The notes beneath the pieces are model-generated. The model saw nothing but the letters and a program-made list of their open reading frames with translations. It ran no database searches and was not told the origin of the DNA. This document shows, piece by piece, positions 42,366 through 51,352 of a stretch of DNA of 64,000 bases. Position numbers and translations under genes: made by a program. Each line of letters opens with the position of its first letter. Within the stretch, counting starts at the first letter, position 1. The DNA is from Sulfurimonas sp. (GTDB lineage: Bacteria > Campylobacterota > Campylobacteria > Campylobacterales > Sulfurimonadaceae), in contig NZ_CP093396.1 in NCBI RefSeq assembly GCF_029027405.1, forward strand, positions 1,612,001-1,676,000, given 5' to 3'.

Positions 42366-43763
42366 ATGAAAAAAATAAGTTTAGTATTAGCAACTCTATT
42401 AACTGCTAGTGTAAGTGTATCGGCAGATACTATAAAAGAAGCCTTTGAAAATGGAAAGGCAAGTGGTCAGTTAAAAGCTTTTTATATAAATCGTTCATAT
42501 GACTGGGGAAGCGGCTTTGGTAAAAATCCATCTCAATATACTAGAGACGGTCTCTCAGTTGGTGGACATCTAGGCTATAAAACTGGAAAATATTATGGTT
42601 TTGACGCAGGGGCTACTTTTTATACTACAAACAAAGTAGACAAGAAGTCTGAAAATTCCTATGAAAATGATCCTACTCTTTTTGGTCAAGATGGTGGAGG
42701 TTATAGCGTATTAGGTGAGGCTTATCTTGGTTACACGGCAGGAAAAACTTCTGTACAGTTTGGGCAGTTAAGTATCAACACTCCTTTTGCCGCTCCAAAT
42801 AACTTTAGAATGTTACCAAATACTTTTGAAGGTCTAGTTATCAAAAACAATGATATAAAAAGTCTTGGTTTTGAGTTAGGTCATATAAACAAAATCCAAA
42901 CAAATGGATTTGCTAATTCTGTTCCTGTTGCAAACGGTGTACTTAATCCAAATAGTTCACTTACAAGATTAAGTCTTATTTATGGTTTTGGTTCAGGGTA
43001 CAAAGTAGGAGAATTTGCAAAAATTAGTGATGTTTACTTAGGAACTACTAGCACAAAAAGCACTATGGGTATGACTTATGCAAACATAAACTACACAGGT
43101 GTAAAAGGCTTAACTATCTCTATTTGGGATCAATATATTCATGATATTATGAATATAGTAATGGCAAAAGTTACTTATAAAACTAAACTTGGAAGTGTAA
43201 AAACTTTAGCATCTGCTTTTTACACAAAACAAAATAGCGCTGGAGACAATCTTTTAGGAAAATCTTTTGCAGTTGGTGGTGTTTCAAAAGATGTAGATTC
43301 CTCGCAATATGGAGCGATACTAAAAGCTGGACTTTCAAATGGACTTGGACTTGATTTGCGTTATGTAAATACTCCTGCTAATGAGGGCACGGTTTTAGAT
43401 GGTGCAATCATTAATGCTCTAGGTGGAGCAAATCCTTTTATCATCTCTCAGGGTGCATTACATGCCAACTTAGGAGATACGGCTTCTTATATGGTAGGAG
43501 TTGATTATCAGCTAAAACAACTAACAGGTTTAGACTTATTAGCAATGGTAAAATATTTTCAATATAACATCGGGAAATATAATGGTTATCAAAGTGGATA
43601 TTCTTGGAAAACACAAGAAGTAGATTTAGACTTTATATATAAAGTAACTAAAAACTTCAAACTAAGAGCAAGAGCAAACTTTCCAAAAGACTGGCTAAAT
43701 TTGGGTAACTCAAAAAATATGAGCTTTAGTGAATATCGTTTAATTGCATACTATAGCTTCTAA
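42366..43763 (+). CDS. OprD-type outer membrane porin
   Basis: 465 residues with a signal peptide (MKKISLVLATLLTASVSVSA). The mature start DTIKEAFENGKASGQLKAFYINRSYD is the usual opening of Campylobacter/Sulfurimonas OprD-family porins. Alternating aromatic beta-strands run to a C-terminal Phe (RLIAYYSF), the barrel assembly signal. It lies 14 bases after the symporter, so the pair probably moves one solute across both membranes. Confidence 0.92.
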   Translation: MKKISLVLATLLTASVSVSADTIKEAFENGKASGQLKAFYINRSYDWGSGFGKNPSQYTRDGLSVGGHLGYKTGKYYGFDAGATFYTTNKVDKKSENSYENDPTLFGQDGGGYSVLGEAYLGYTAGKTSVQFGQLSINTPFAAPNNFRMLPNTFEGLVIKNNDIKSLGFELGHINKIQTNGFANSVPVANGVLNPNSSLTRLSLIYGFGSGYKVGEFAKISDVYLGTTSTKSTMGMTYANINYTGVKGLTISIWDQYIHDIMNIVMAKVTYKTKLGSVKTLASAFYTKQNSAGDNLLGKSFAVGGVSKDVDSSQYGAILKAGLSNGLGLDLRYVNTPANEGTVLDGAIINALGGANPFIISQGALHANLGDTASYMVGVDYQLKQLTGLDLLAMVKYFQYNIGKYNGYQSGYSWKTQEVDLDFIYKVTKNFKLRARANFPKDWLNLGNSKNMSFSEYRLIAYYSF

Positions 43764-43883
43764 TATTAATATTTTACAATAATTATATAAATTTACTTTG
43801 CTTTAAGCATATTTTATACAATTATTGTGTAAATTAACACAAATATATCTTTTATAGATAAATAATTATAAATGGGAAGATTT

Positions 43884-45710
43884 ATGAAACAAACATTAAT
43901 GGGAAATGATGCAATTGCATGGGGAATTGTCCATGCAAATATTGATATGGTTAGTGGCTATCCAGGAACTCCATCTAGTGAGATTCTAACTGAAGTACAA
44001 AAAATAAAACGCAAACTAAACTTAGATATTTATGCTGAGTGGGGAACAAATGAAAAAGTTGGTTTTGAAGTAGCTTATGCTGGAGCAATAGCTGGAAAAA
44101 GAACCTGTGCCACAATGAAGCAAGTTGGACTAAATGTAGCTAGTGATCCACTTATGAGTGCTTCATACATAGGAAACCTTGGTGGCTTTTTACTTATAGC
44201 TGCTGATGACCCTGGTTTTCACTCTTCACAAACAGAACAAGATTCTCGTGTATTTGCAAAATTTGCGCGTATTCCTGTTTTAGATCCAGCAACTCCTCAA
44301 GATGCTTATGACCTTACTAAGTATGGTGTAGAGTTATCAGAAAAATTTCAAATTCCAGTTATGCTTCGTCCTGTTATGCGTGTATGTCATGCTCGTGAAA
44401 TTATCGAAATGGATGAAGAAACAAATTTTCAACCAAATAAGGGTGAATTTAAAAGAGATGTTCCTCGTTGGGGTGCAGTACCTAGAAAAGACAGACTTCC
44501 TCAAGGTATAGAGCAGTTAAATCGCATCGAAGTTATCAAAGAGTATAACTGGGATCATCTTTTAAAACCTGAGTTTGACAAATGTGAAGATAAAAAACTT
44601 CTTATCTTAACTGGTGGAACTGGTTATGGTTTTGCACTAGAAACATTAAGTGACCTTGGTTTAGAAGCTGATGTTGTAAAAGTTCTTATGCCGTACCCTC
44701 TTCCTGCTGATGAGATGAGAGATAGATTTAAGTCTTACGATAAAGTTTTAGTTGTTGAAGAGCCATACCCATGTATAGAAGAGCAAATTGCATCTCCTAA
44801 TGTATATGGTAAAAATACAAACTCGATGCACCAAATAGATGAAATGACTAAAGAAGGAATTTTAAAAGCATTCCAAAATATTGGTTTTTATGATGGTGAA
44901 AATATCTATGCTACTCCACCTTCACTAAATTTTGATATAGAACCAAGACCACCAGCACTATGTCCAGGCTGTCCACATCGTGATGTTTACTATGCAATAA
45001 CAAAAGTTTTTAAAAAGAAAAAGACTATCTATCCATCTGATATTGGCTGTTATACCTTAGCTCTAGCTCAAGGTGCTATTGATAGTATTCTTTGTATGGG
45101 AGCAAGTATATCTATGGCAAGTGGTTTTTCTATTAGTGACCCAGATAAAACTGTTGTTGCAACCATCGGAGATGGAACATTCTTTCACTCAGGAATACCT
45201 CCACTTATAAATGCTGTATATCAAAACCATAAATTTGTTCTTGTCATACTCGATAACTCAACCATCGCAATGACAGGTCGTCAAACTACACCAGCAAGAG
45301 CTAACAAAGAAATCGACATTAAAAAGATTGTTGAAGGTATGGGAATAGATTGTCTTGAACATCAGTACTCTTATGAGATGAATGATAATATTGAGTTTTT
45401 TAGAAAAGTTAAAGATATTCATAAAGACGCTACTGGGCCTACTGTTGTAATAGTAAGAGAGTTTTGTGTATTAGATAGAGAAAGAGTTGATGATTTTATA
45501 CCAAATATTTTTGCTAAAGTAGATGCTGATCTTTGTGTAGCATGTGACCAATGTACAACTGTGTATAAATGCCCTCCTATGAAATACAATGATGATGGTG
45601 TTATAGAGATAGACCCTTTCCTTTGTGCAGGTTGTGGCGGTTGTTTAGACATCGTTTGTCCAACAGATGCATTTGTTCAAGATTTTGACTATTTAAAAAG
45701 AGGTAACTAA
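43884..45710 (+). CDS. iorA: indolepyruvate ferredoxin oxidoreductase alpha subunit
   Basis: About 608 residues; start at ATG 43884, since GGAAGA lies just before it, although an ATG 12 bases upstream is in frame. The pyrimidine-binding domain comes first (LMGNDAIAWG, YPGTPSSEI). The TPP domain (CPGCPHRDVYYA, then GDGTFFHSGIPPLINAVYQ, LDNSTIAMTGRQ) follows, and two Fe-S cluster motifs (CVACDQC...C and CAGCGGC...C) end it. It oxidises aryl pyruvates to aryl-acetyl-CoA with ferredoxin. The beta subunit is next. Confidence 0.95.
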   Translation: MKQTLMGNDAIAWGIVHANIDMVSGYPGTPSSEILTEVQKIKRKLNLDIYAEWGTNEKVGFEVAYAGAIAGKRTCATMKQVGLNVASDPLMSASYIGNLGGFLLIAADDPGFHSSQTEQDSRVFAKFARIPVLDPATPQDAYDLTKYGVELSEKFQIPVMLRPVMRVCHAREIIEMDEETNFQPNKGEFKRDVPRWGAVPRKDRLPQGIEQLNRIEVIKEYNWDHLLKPEFDKCEDKKLLILTGGTGYGFALETLSDLGLEADVVKVLMPYPLPADEMRDRFKSYDKVLVVEEPYPCIEEQIASPNVYGKNTNSMHQIDEMTKEGILKAFQNIGFYDGENIYATPPSLNFDIEPRPPALCPGCPHRDVYYAITKVFKKKKTIYPSDIGCYTLALAQGAIDSILCMGASISMASGFSISDPDKTVVATIGDGTFFHSGIPPLINAVYQNHKFVLVILDNSTIAMTGRQTTPARANKEIDIKKIVEGMGIDCLEHQYSYEMNDNIEFFRKVKDIHKDATGPTVVIVREFCVLDRERVDDFIPNIFAKVDADLCVACDQCTTVYKCPPMKYNDDGVIEIDPFLCAGCGGCLDIVCPTDAFVQDFDYLKRGN

Positions 45711-45711
45711 G

Positions 45712-46251
45712 ATGAAGTATCAAGTTGTAATAGCTGGTTTTGGTGGTCAAGGGGTTGTATTTTTAGTAAAAGTTTTAGCTATCTGTGCTAGTAATCGTGA
45801 TATAGCATTTTTAGGAACTGAAAATCATGGTATGAGTCAAAGAGGTGGCGCTGTTTCTTGTGATATTAAAATAGGGGATTTTACTAACCCTGTTATTGAT
45901 AAAAATCAAGCTGATTTAATGATAGCACTAGAGAAAAATGAAGGTCTTAGAAATGTTGCATTTTTAAAACTAGCTGGTACAATGGTTACAAATGCAAGAA
46001 AAAAAGATGAGTACCCTGCTCTACCATTTGCAGGATTCGCAAAGGTAGATGCATTTGTAAAAGCTGAAAACGGGGAATTTCCTATTCAAGGCTTAAATGT
46101 ATATATGCTTGGTATTGCACTGATGACAGATAAAACTTTCCCTTTTAGCATACAAGAAGTAAAGGATGCCATTGCTCAAATGAACGCTAAAGTTGCAGAG
46201 CAAAATATAAAAATACTAAACCAAGCAATGGAAGATGCAAAGGAGCTTTAA
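45712..46251 (+). CDS. iorB: indolepyruvate oxidoreductase beta subunit
   Basis: 179 residues, gamma-type catalytic domain of 2-oxoacid oxidoreductases. It has VVIAGFGGQGVVFLVKVLA at the N-terminus, the ENHGMSQRGGAVSCDIKIG motif and a short C-terminal helix. It pairs with IorA encoded one base upstream and overlaps the CoA ligase gene start by one base (TAATG). Confidence 0.95.
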   Translation: MKYQVVIAGFGGQGVVFLVKVLAICASNRDIAFLGTENHGMSQRGGAVSCDIKIGDFTNPVIDKNQADLMIALEKNEGLRNVAFLKLAGTMVTNARKKDEYPALPFAGFAKVDAFVKAENGEFPIQGLNVYMLGIALMTDKTFPFSIQEVKDAIAQMNAKVAEQNIKILNQAMEDAKEL

Positions 46252-47546
46252 TGTTATGGAATGAAATTGAAGGTGCTCCAAGAGAAAAAATTGAAGAAGT
46301 TCAGCTTTTTAGACTTCAAGAAACTTTAAAAAGAGTTTATGAACTAACCTCTTTTTATAAAGAAAAATTTGATGAACTTGAACTTACCCATAATGACATT
46401 ACGAGCCTAAAAGATATAGAAAAATTACCATTTACAAAAAAACAAGATTTACGAAATCACTACCCGTTTGGACTTTTCACAGTTCCAATGAGTGAAGTAG
46501 TAAGAATCCATAGTTCAAGTGGAACAACAGGAAAACCGACTGTTGTAGGCTATACAAAGCATGATATGGATGTTTGGGATGAAGTAATGGCAAGAGTATA
46601 TACAATGGCTGGAGCGACTGCTGAGGATGTAGTGCATAATGCTTATGGGTATGGACTCTTTACTGGTGGACTAGGTTTTCATAATGGTGCTGAAACTATT
46701 GGTGCTACAACTATACCTGCAAGTAGTGGTTTTACAGATAGACAAATTTTACTAATGAAAGATTTTAATGCGACTATATTAGCCGCGACTCCATCTTTTG
46801 CACTTCATATGTATGAAGCGGCTAAAAAAACAGGAAATGATTATCTTAAAGACTTTAAACTTAAGTCTGGAGTCTTTGGTGCAGAACCAACAAGTGATGG
46901 ACTTAAAGAAGAAGTGAGTCGCGTTTGGGGAATTGACTATCACGAAGTTTATGGACTAAGTGAGATAATTGGGCCAGGGGTTAGTTCAAACTGTAAACAT
47001 TCTAAACTTTTACATATAAATGAAGACCATTTTTATCCTGAGATTGTAGATCATAAAACAGGCGAAGTTTTAGCAGAAGGAGAGAGAGGTGAATTAGTTA
47101 TAACTTCTCTTACAAAACAAGCTCTTCCTATCATTAGATATCGTACTGGGGACATTACTTCTCTTCATCGCTCCCCGTGTGAATGTGGAAGGACTTTAAT
47201 TCGTATGGAGTCTATCGTTGGGCGAGTTGATGATATGATAATTGTAAATGGAGTAAATGTTTACCCTTCTCAAGTTGAACATGTCATAGCAAATGCAGAA
47301 GGTGTAACTCTTAACTATCAAATCATTGCCGATAAAAAAGGTCATCTTGATAAGATAGATATTTTAGTAGAAGTTAGTGAAGATGTTATGAGTGACTCAA
47401 TCCCTGAAATGGAAAAAATAAAAAAAGATATTCAACAATCACTTACAAACAACTTATACATAAATGCAAATGTAAAACTAGTAGAGCCTCGCACAATAGA
47501 GCGAAGTATGGGTAAAGCAGTTAGAGTTATAGATAAAAGGGTATAA
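46251..47546 (+). CDS. paaK: phenylacetate--CoA ligase family protein
   Basis: A 431-residue adenylate-forming enzyme. The AMP loop is SSSGTTGKPTVVGYT (about 82-96), with YGLSEIIGPGVSSNC, RTGDIT and the C-terminal VNGVNVYPSQVE hinge. A CECGRTLIR zinc-like site is typical of the PaaK family. It activates aryl acetates with ATP, or runs in reverse to make ATP from aryl-acetyl-CoA produced by IorAB. The tight operon favours the second option in peptide or amino acid breakdown. Confidence 0.92.
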   Translation: MLWNEIEGAPREKIEEVQLFRLQETLKRVYELTSFYKEKFDELELTHNDITSLKDIEKLPFTKKQDLRNHYPFGLFTVPMSEVVRIHSSSGTTGKPTVVGYTKHDMDVWDEVMARVYTMAGATAEDVVHNAYGYGLFTGGLGFHNGAETIGATTIPASSGFTDRQILLMKDFNATILAATPSFALHMYEAAKKTGNDYLKDFKLKSGVFGAEPTSDGLKEEVSRVWGIDYHEVYGLSEIIGPGVSSNCKHSKLLHINEDHFYPEIVDHKTGEVLAEGERGELVITSLTKQALPIIRYRTGDITSLHRSPCECGRTLIRMESIVGRVDDMIIVNGVNVYPSQVEHVIANAEGVTLNYQIIADKKGHLDKIDILVEVSEDVMSDSIPEMEKIKKDIQQSLTNNLYINANVKLVEPRTIERSMGKAVRVIDKRV

Positions 47547-47547
47547 A

Positions 47548-47970
47548 ATGTCAAAAATAATAAAACAATTATCTATATTTGTAGAAAACAAAAAAGGTGA
47601 ATTAAGCGATATAACTACGCTTTTAGCTACAAATAATATATCAATTCATTCTATTAACCTTTCAGATGCCAGTGATTTTGGTATACTTAGGCTAATCGTA
47701 GATGACAACGAAAAAGCAAAAGCAGTTTTAGAAAAGGATGGGTTTTCTTCTCGTTTCACTGATGTTTTTGCAGTTGAAATAAGTGACCATGTTGGTAGTT
47801 TTAACAGTGTTATAAAAGCACTTGCAAAAGAAAACATAAATATTGAGTATACGTATACTTTGTCAAATGCCAAAATAGGTGCATTTATTTTTAAAGTTAT
47901 AGACAAGGAACTAAACAAAGCTATAACGATACTTGAAAATAATGGTGTCAATCTAATTAACGAGGTATAA
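47548..47970 (+). CDS. tandem ACT domain protein
   Basis: 140 residues made of two ACT domains (about 3-66 and 70-138), each starting with a beta strand and a GxL/SDIT-like or HVGSFNSVIKAL loop. Such proteins bind amino acids and often accompany IorAB and PaaK genes, where they may sense aromatic or branched amino acids. It starts one base after paaK and shares one base with the thioesterase. Confidence 0.9.
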   Translation: MSKIIKQLSIFVENKKGELSDITTLLATNNISIHSINLSDASDFGILRLIVDDNEKAKAVLEKDGFSSRFTDVFAVEISDHVGSFNSVIKALAKENINIEYTYTLSNAKIGAFIFKVIDKELNKAITILENNGVNLINEV

Positions 47971-48368
47971 TGAATACTAAAGACATTGATAAAGAAGAGA
48001 TAGATTTTTTAAAATATATTGGTGGTGAAGTCCTTGACTTAGGCGAAGGATATGCTCAACTTGGATTTGACATAAAACAACATCATAAACAACATTTTGG
48101 AGTAGTCCACGGTGGAGCTATTGCAACTTTAGCTGATCACTGTGGCTGGTATGCTGCTGTTTCTGCTTTAGAAAAAGAACAAACTGCTGTAACGATTGAG
48201 CTAAAAATTAACTATTTAAAACCAGCAGATGGACAAATTTTAACTGCTGAAGCAAGAGTTGTTAACAAAAGTAAAAGAACTGTTTTTACAACTATTGAAC
48301 TATTTGCCAAAGACACACTTGTAGCTTATTGTACTGCCACTTATCATATTTTGATAAAGAAAGACTAG
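47970..48368 (+). CDS. PaaI-type hotdog thioesterase
   Basis: 132 residues, hotdog fold. The PaaI motif HFGVVHGGAIATLADHCGWYAA (about 44-65) holds the conserved HGG and the Asp that positions water. It hydrolyses phenylacetyl-CoA-like thioesters, releasing stalled CoA. Last of the aryl acid enzymes in the operon. Confidence 0.92.
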   Translation: MNTKDIDKEEIDFLKYIGGEVLDLGEGYAQLGFDIKQHHKQHFGVVHGGAIATLADHCGWYAAVSALEKEQTAVTIELKINYLKPADGQILTAEARVVNKSKRTVFTTIELFAKDTLVAYCTATYHILIKKD

Positions 48369-48824
48369 ATGCTAAATAACAGAGAAATAAGCCAAAAATT
48401 TGAAGTACAAGTAAATACTCTTTATAATTGGCAAAAAAGTAAACCAAATCTTTACTCATATCTAAAGCATGCCGACTACAACAAAGAGAGAAACCAAGAG
48501 ATAAACTTACTTCTAGATTATTATGCTAAAACAATGTCTAAAGATTTTAGTGTTGAAGAAATTCACTACATAATAAACTCAGATATAAACCCTCATACAA
48601 TAGAAGATATAGATAATTTTCATAAAATATTTATAACATTAGAGTCAAAAAATCTCTCTATAAAGAGTGACTTTTTATTAAATATATATGATAAGTTTCA
48701 TACTATGAATATTATAGAAAAATATATTTTTTATAAAAAAGTTTACCGCATTAGAGAAAAAGAAAATTCTTACTCAAAAGATAAAATAGAACTATATTTT
48801 AAAAAATTTCTAGCATATAATTAG
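48369..48824 (+). CDS. hypothetical protein with N-terminal helix-turn-helix
   Basis: 151 residues. The first 30 (EISQKFEVQVNTLYNWQKSK) look like a transposase- or MerR-style HTH. The remainder is helical, rich in Lys, Tyr and Asn, with no known domain. The ATG follows the thioesterase stop directly (TAGATG). It could be a DNA-binding regulator of the operon, but nothing beyond the HTH supports this. Confidence 0.65.
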   Translation: MLNNREISQKFEVQVNTLYNWQKSKPNLYSYLKHADYNKERNQEINLLLDYYAKTMSKDFSVEEIHYIINSDINPHTIEDIDNFHKIFITLESKNLSIKSDFLLNIYDKFHTMNIIEKYIFYKKVYRIREKENSYSKDKIELYFKKFLAYN

Positions 48825-48872
48825 CACTTTTTTGATATAATCGCGAATAAATAATAATAAGGGGCTAACAAG

Positions 48873-49766
48873 ATGAATATAGTAACAGGTTCTTCAACGG
48901 CACTAATTACTCCGTTTAAAAATGGAAAACTAGATGAGCAGTCTTATGCTGCTTTAATTACAAGACAAATAAACAATGGCATGGATGCAGTATGTCCTGT
49001 TGGTACGACAGGTGAGAGTGCAACTCTTACAAGTGATGAAGACATAAGATGCATGGAAATTGCGGTTGAAATTTGTAAAGGTACAAATACTAAAGTATTA
49101 GCAGGTGCTGGTAGTAATTCAACAGCAGAAGCGGTAACTATGGCAAAACGCGCTCAAAAATGTGGCGTAGATGCTATATTTTCTGTAAGTCCATACTATG
49201 TAAAACCATCTCAAGAAGGTCTTTATCAACACTATAAAACCATAGCAAATTCAGTTTCTGACTTACCTTTTATGCTTTATAATGTACCAGGAAGAACTAG
49301 TATAGATATATCAGCAGATACAACTATTCGTCTTTTTAATGATGTAAAAAACATTTATGGTGTTAAAGAAGCAACAGGCTCACTAGAGCGTACAGTTGAG
49401 CTTCTTTCTCGTTGTCCTGAGCTTAAAGTATTTTCTGGAGATGATGCTATTGACTTTCCTATTTTAGCAAATGGTGGAGCTGGAATCACTTCGGTAACAT
49501 CAAATCTTATGCCTGATTTAAAAAGTGAGTTAGTAAGACTTGCACTGGCTGGAGATTTTGCAGGAGCAAAAGCGATTAATGATAAGCTATACCCTCTTAA
49601 CTCTATAATGTTTTGTGAGTCAAATCCTGTTCCTATAAAAGCAGCTATGTACATAGCAGGTCTAATAGATACACTAGAATACAGACTTCCTCTTGTACCT
49701 CCAAGTGTTGAAAATATGAAAAGAATAGAAGAAGTTATGAAAAATTATGACATCAAAGGACTATAA
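48873..49766 (+). CDS. dapA: 4-hydroxy-tetrahydrodipicolinate synthase
   Basis: 297 residues, class I aldolase barrel. It has VGTTGESATL, the active-site Tyr in LYNVPGRTSIDI and the Schiff-base Lys in GVKEATGSL (about 161-169). It condenses pyruvate with aspartate semialdehyde on the lysine/diaminopimelate route. Its upstream spacer has TAATAATAAGGGG before the ATG. The following SDR gene two bases later repeats the Campylobacter gene order. Confidence 0.96.
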   Translation: MNIVTGSSTALITPFKNGKLDEQSYAALITRQINNGMDAVCPVGTTGESATLTSDEDIRCMEIAVEICKGTNTKVLAGAGSNSTAEAVTMAKRAQKCGVDAIFSVSPYYVKPSQEGLYQHYKTIANSVSDLPFMLYNVPGRTSIDISADTTIRLFNDVKNIYGVKEATGSLERTVELLSRCPELKVFSGDDAIDFPILANGGAGITSVTSNLMPDLKSELVRLALAGDFAGAKAINDKLYPLNSIMFCESNPVPIKAAMYIAGLIDTLEYRLPLVPPSVENMKRIEEVMKNYDIKGL

Positions 49767-49768
49767 AA

Positions 49769-50554
49769 ATGGCTGAAAAAACAATGACAGGAAAAGTTTT
49801 ATTTATTAGTGGTGGGACTCGTGGTATCGGTAAAGCTATGGTTTACGCCTTTGCAGCAAAAGGCTGTGATGTTGCTTTTACTTACGCATCAAACGCAGAT
49901 ATAGCAAATGAAATAATTGAAGATATTGAAAACAAATACGGTGTAAAATCAAAAGCATATAAGTTAGATATTTTAGAACCTTTAACTTACAAAGATGTTT
50001 ACAAAGAATTTGATGAAGATTTTGATAGATTAGACTTTTTCATTTCAAATGCTATTATTTCTGGTCGTTCTGTTGTTGGTGGATTTGCTCCTTTTATGCG
50101 TCTTAAACCAAAAGGTTTAACAAATATATATACAGCAACTGTTAGTGCCTTTGTTGTTGGTGCGCAAGAAGCTGTAAAAAGAATGGAAAAAACTGGTGGC
50201 GGTTCTATAATCTCTATGAGTTCAACTGGTAATCTTGTTTATACTCCAAACTATTCAGGTCACGGAACAAACAAAGCAGCTATAGAAACAATGATAAAAT
50301 ATGCTGCTACTGAACTTGGTGAAAAAGGAATTCGTGTAAATGCTGTTAGTGGTGGTCCAATCGATACAGATGCACTAAAAGCATTTCCAAACTATGAAGA
50401 AGTAAAAGCAGAAGTTGTAAAACGCTCTCCACTTAGTCGCATGGGTAACCCAACAGACTTAACAGGTGCTTGTCTTTTTCTATGTAACAACGAAGCTTCT
50501 TCTTGGTTGACAGGACAAATCATCGTTGTAGATGGTGGAACTTCTTTTAAATAA
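49769..50554 (+). CDS. SDR family enoyl-ACP reductase-type protein (FabL-like)
   Basis: 261 residues. The nucleotide loop is SGGTRGIGKA, followed by NVSG-like SNAIISGRS. The active site reads NYSGHGTNKAAIE, a Tyr-x6-Lys spacing. Classical SDRs have Tyr-x3-Lys; Tyr-x6-Lys is the mark of enoyl-ACP reductases such as FabI and FabL. The C-terminal SSWLTGQIIVVDGG is typical. So fatty acid elongation is the likely role, although it is usually annotated only as a short-chain dehydrogenase. It is followed by a terminator. Confidence 0.82.
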   Translation: MAEKTMTGKVLFISGGTRGIGKAMVYAFAAKGCDVAFTYASNADIANEIIEDIENKYGVKSKAYKLDILEPLTYKDVYKEFDEDFDRLDFFISNAIISGRSVVGGFAPFMRLKPKGLTNIYTATVSAFVVGAQEAVKRMEKTGGGSIISMSSTGNLVYTPNYSGHGTNKAAIETMIKYAATELGEKGIRVNAVSGGPIDTDALKAFPNYEEVKAEVVKRSPLSRMGNPTDLTGACLFLCNNEASSWLTGQIIVVDGGTSFK

Positions 50555-50564
50555 ACTATAAATT

Positions 50565-50596
50565 ATTTTCACCTTACTTAAGGTGGAAATTTTTCT
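50565..50596. terminator. bidirectional terminator between the SDR gene and a cytochrome gene
   Basis: CACCTTA (50570-50576) pairs with TAAGGTG across a two-base loop, extended by T/A pairs on both sides. TTTTTCTTT follows on the plus strand and an A/T-rich run on the other, so it serves the convergent genes. Confidence 0.75.
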
Positions 50597-50603
50597 TTAC
50601 AAA

Positions 50604-50888
50604 TTACTTTCCGATTTTATCAGCAATTGCATTTATATCAGCTTCTGATAAACCTTTTGAATGTTCAACCATCATTGCTTTCATAGCTCCTCCGTATGTA
50701 CCGTCTTGATAACCTTTCATAGATGCAACGATATCTGCTTTAGTCATATCTTTAATTACCTTACTTTTACCACCAAGAGCTGCTCTCTCCCCAGATTTAC
50801 CATGACAAACTACACAGCCTTTATATGCATCTGCCATAAGTACTGAACTTAAAGATAATGCCATTAGAAATAAACTTAATTTTTTCAT
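50604..50888 (-). CDS. small periplasmic cytochrome c
   Basis: 94 residues with signal peptide (MKKLSLFLMALSLSSVLMA). One heme site CVVCHGKSG lies about 8 residues into the mature part, and candidate axial Met residues are in GGAMKAMMVEH. This is the cytochrome c-553 type layout. It probably carries electrons between membrane complexes and a terminal oxidase or reductase. AGGGG lies upstream of the ATG. Confidence 0.94.
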   Translation of the reverse strand: MKKLSLFLMALSLSSVLMADAYKGCVVCHGKSGERAALGGKSKVIKDMTKADIVASMKGYQDGTYGGAMKAMMVEHSKGLSEADINAIADKIGK

Positions 50889-50954
50889 TTTTTCCCCTAG
50901 TATTAATTTATATATCTATTATACAAAAACAAAACTTTATTAATTAAATTTTTG

Positions 50955-50960
50955 TATAAT
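50955..50960 (+). promoter_or_regulatory. candidate -10 box for the thiamine-binding protein gene
   Basis: TATAAT preceded by TTTTTG, 19 bases before ATG 50980. A short inverted repeat (CTCT and AGAG) lies between the box and the start codon and would fall in a very short leader. Confidence 0.5.
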
Positions 50961-50979
50961 CTCTAAAAAAGAGATAACT

Positions 50980-51303
50980 ATGAGCGTATTACTAGAATTT
51001 TCGATGTTTCCGACTTCAGATGAATGTAGAGATGGTTCTTCTGTCTCTGCTCAAGTTAGCAAAATAATAGATGCTATAGATAAGTCAGGTGTATCTTACC
51101 AACTAACACCTATGGGAACTATTGTTGAGACTGACACAATGAAAGAAGCATTATCTATCATAGAACTTGCTTATGAGCAACTAAGTGACTGCGAAAGAGT
51201 ATACTCTTCACTAAAGTTTGATATTCGCAAAAATACAAAAAACAGACTAAAAACCAAAATAGCATCTGTTGAGAATATTTTGAATCGAAAAATAAACCAT
51301 TGA
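50980..51303 (+). CDS. MTH1187 family thiamine-binding protein
   Basis: 107 residues, ferredoxin-like fold of the former DUF77. It opens VLLEFSMFPTSD, then SVSAQVSKIIDAIDKSGVSYQLTPMGTIVE, the signature for binding thiamine or its pyrimidine. It may buffer or deliver thiamine in the cytoplasm. No transporter gene lies alongside. Confidence 0.88.
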   Translation: MSVLLEFSMFPTSDECRDGSSVSAQVSKIIDAIDKSGVSYQLTPMGTIVETDTMKEALSIIELAYEQLSDCERVYSSLKFDIRKNTKNRLKTKIASVENILNRKINH

Positions 51304-51352
51304 TAAGCAAAAAAAAGCTAAAATCATATCATAATAAACTTAAGGACTTTTT

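Noticed and set aside
43764-43871. ACAATTATTGT dyad before iorA as an operator.
   Set aside because: Five-base arms in very AT-rich DNA are expected by chance.
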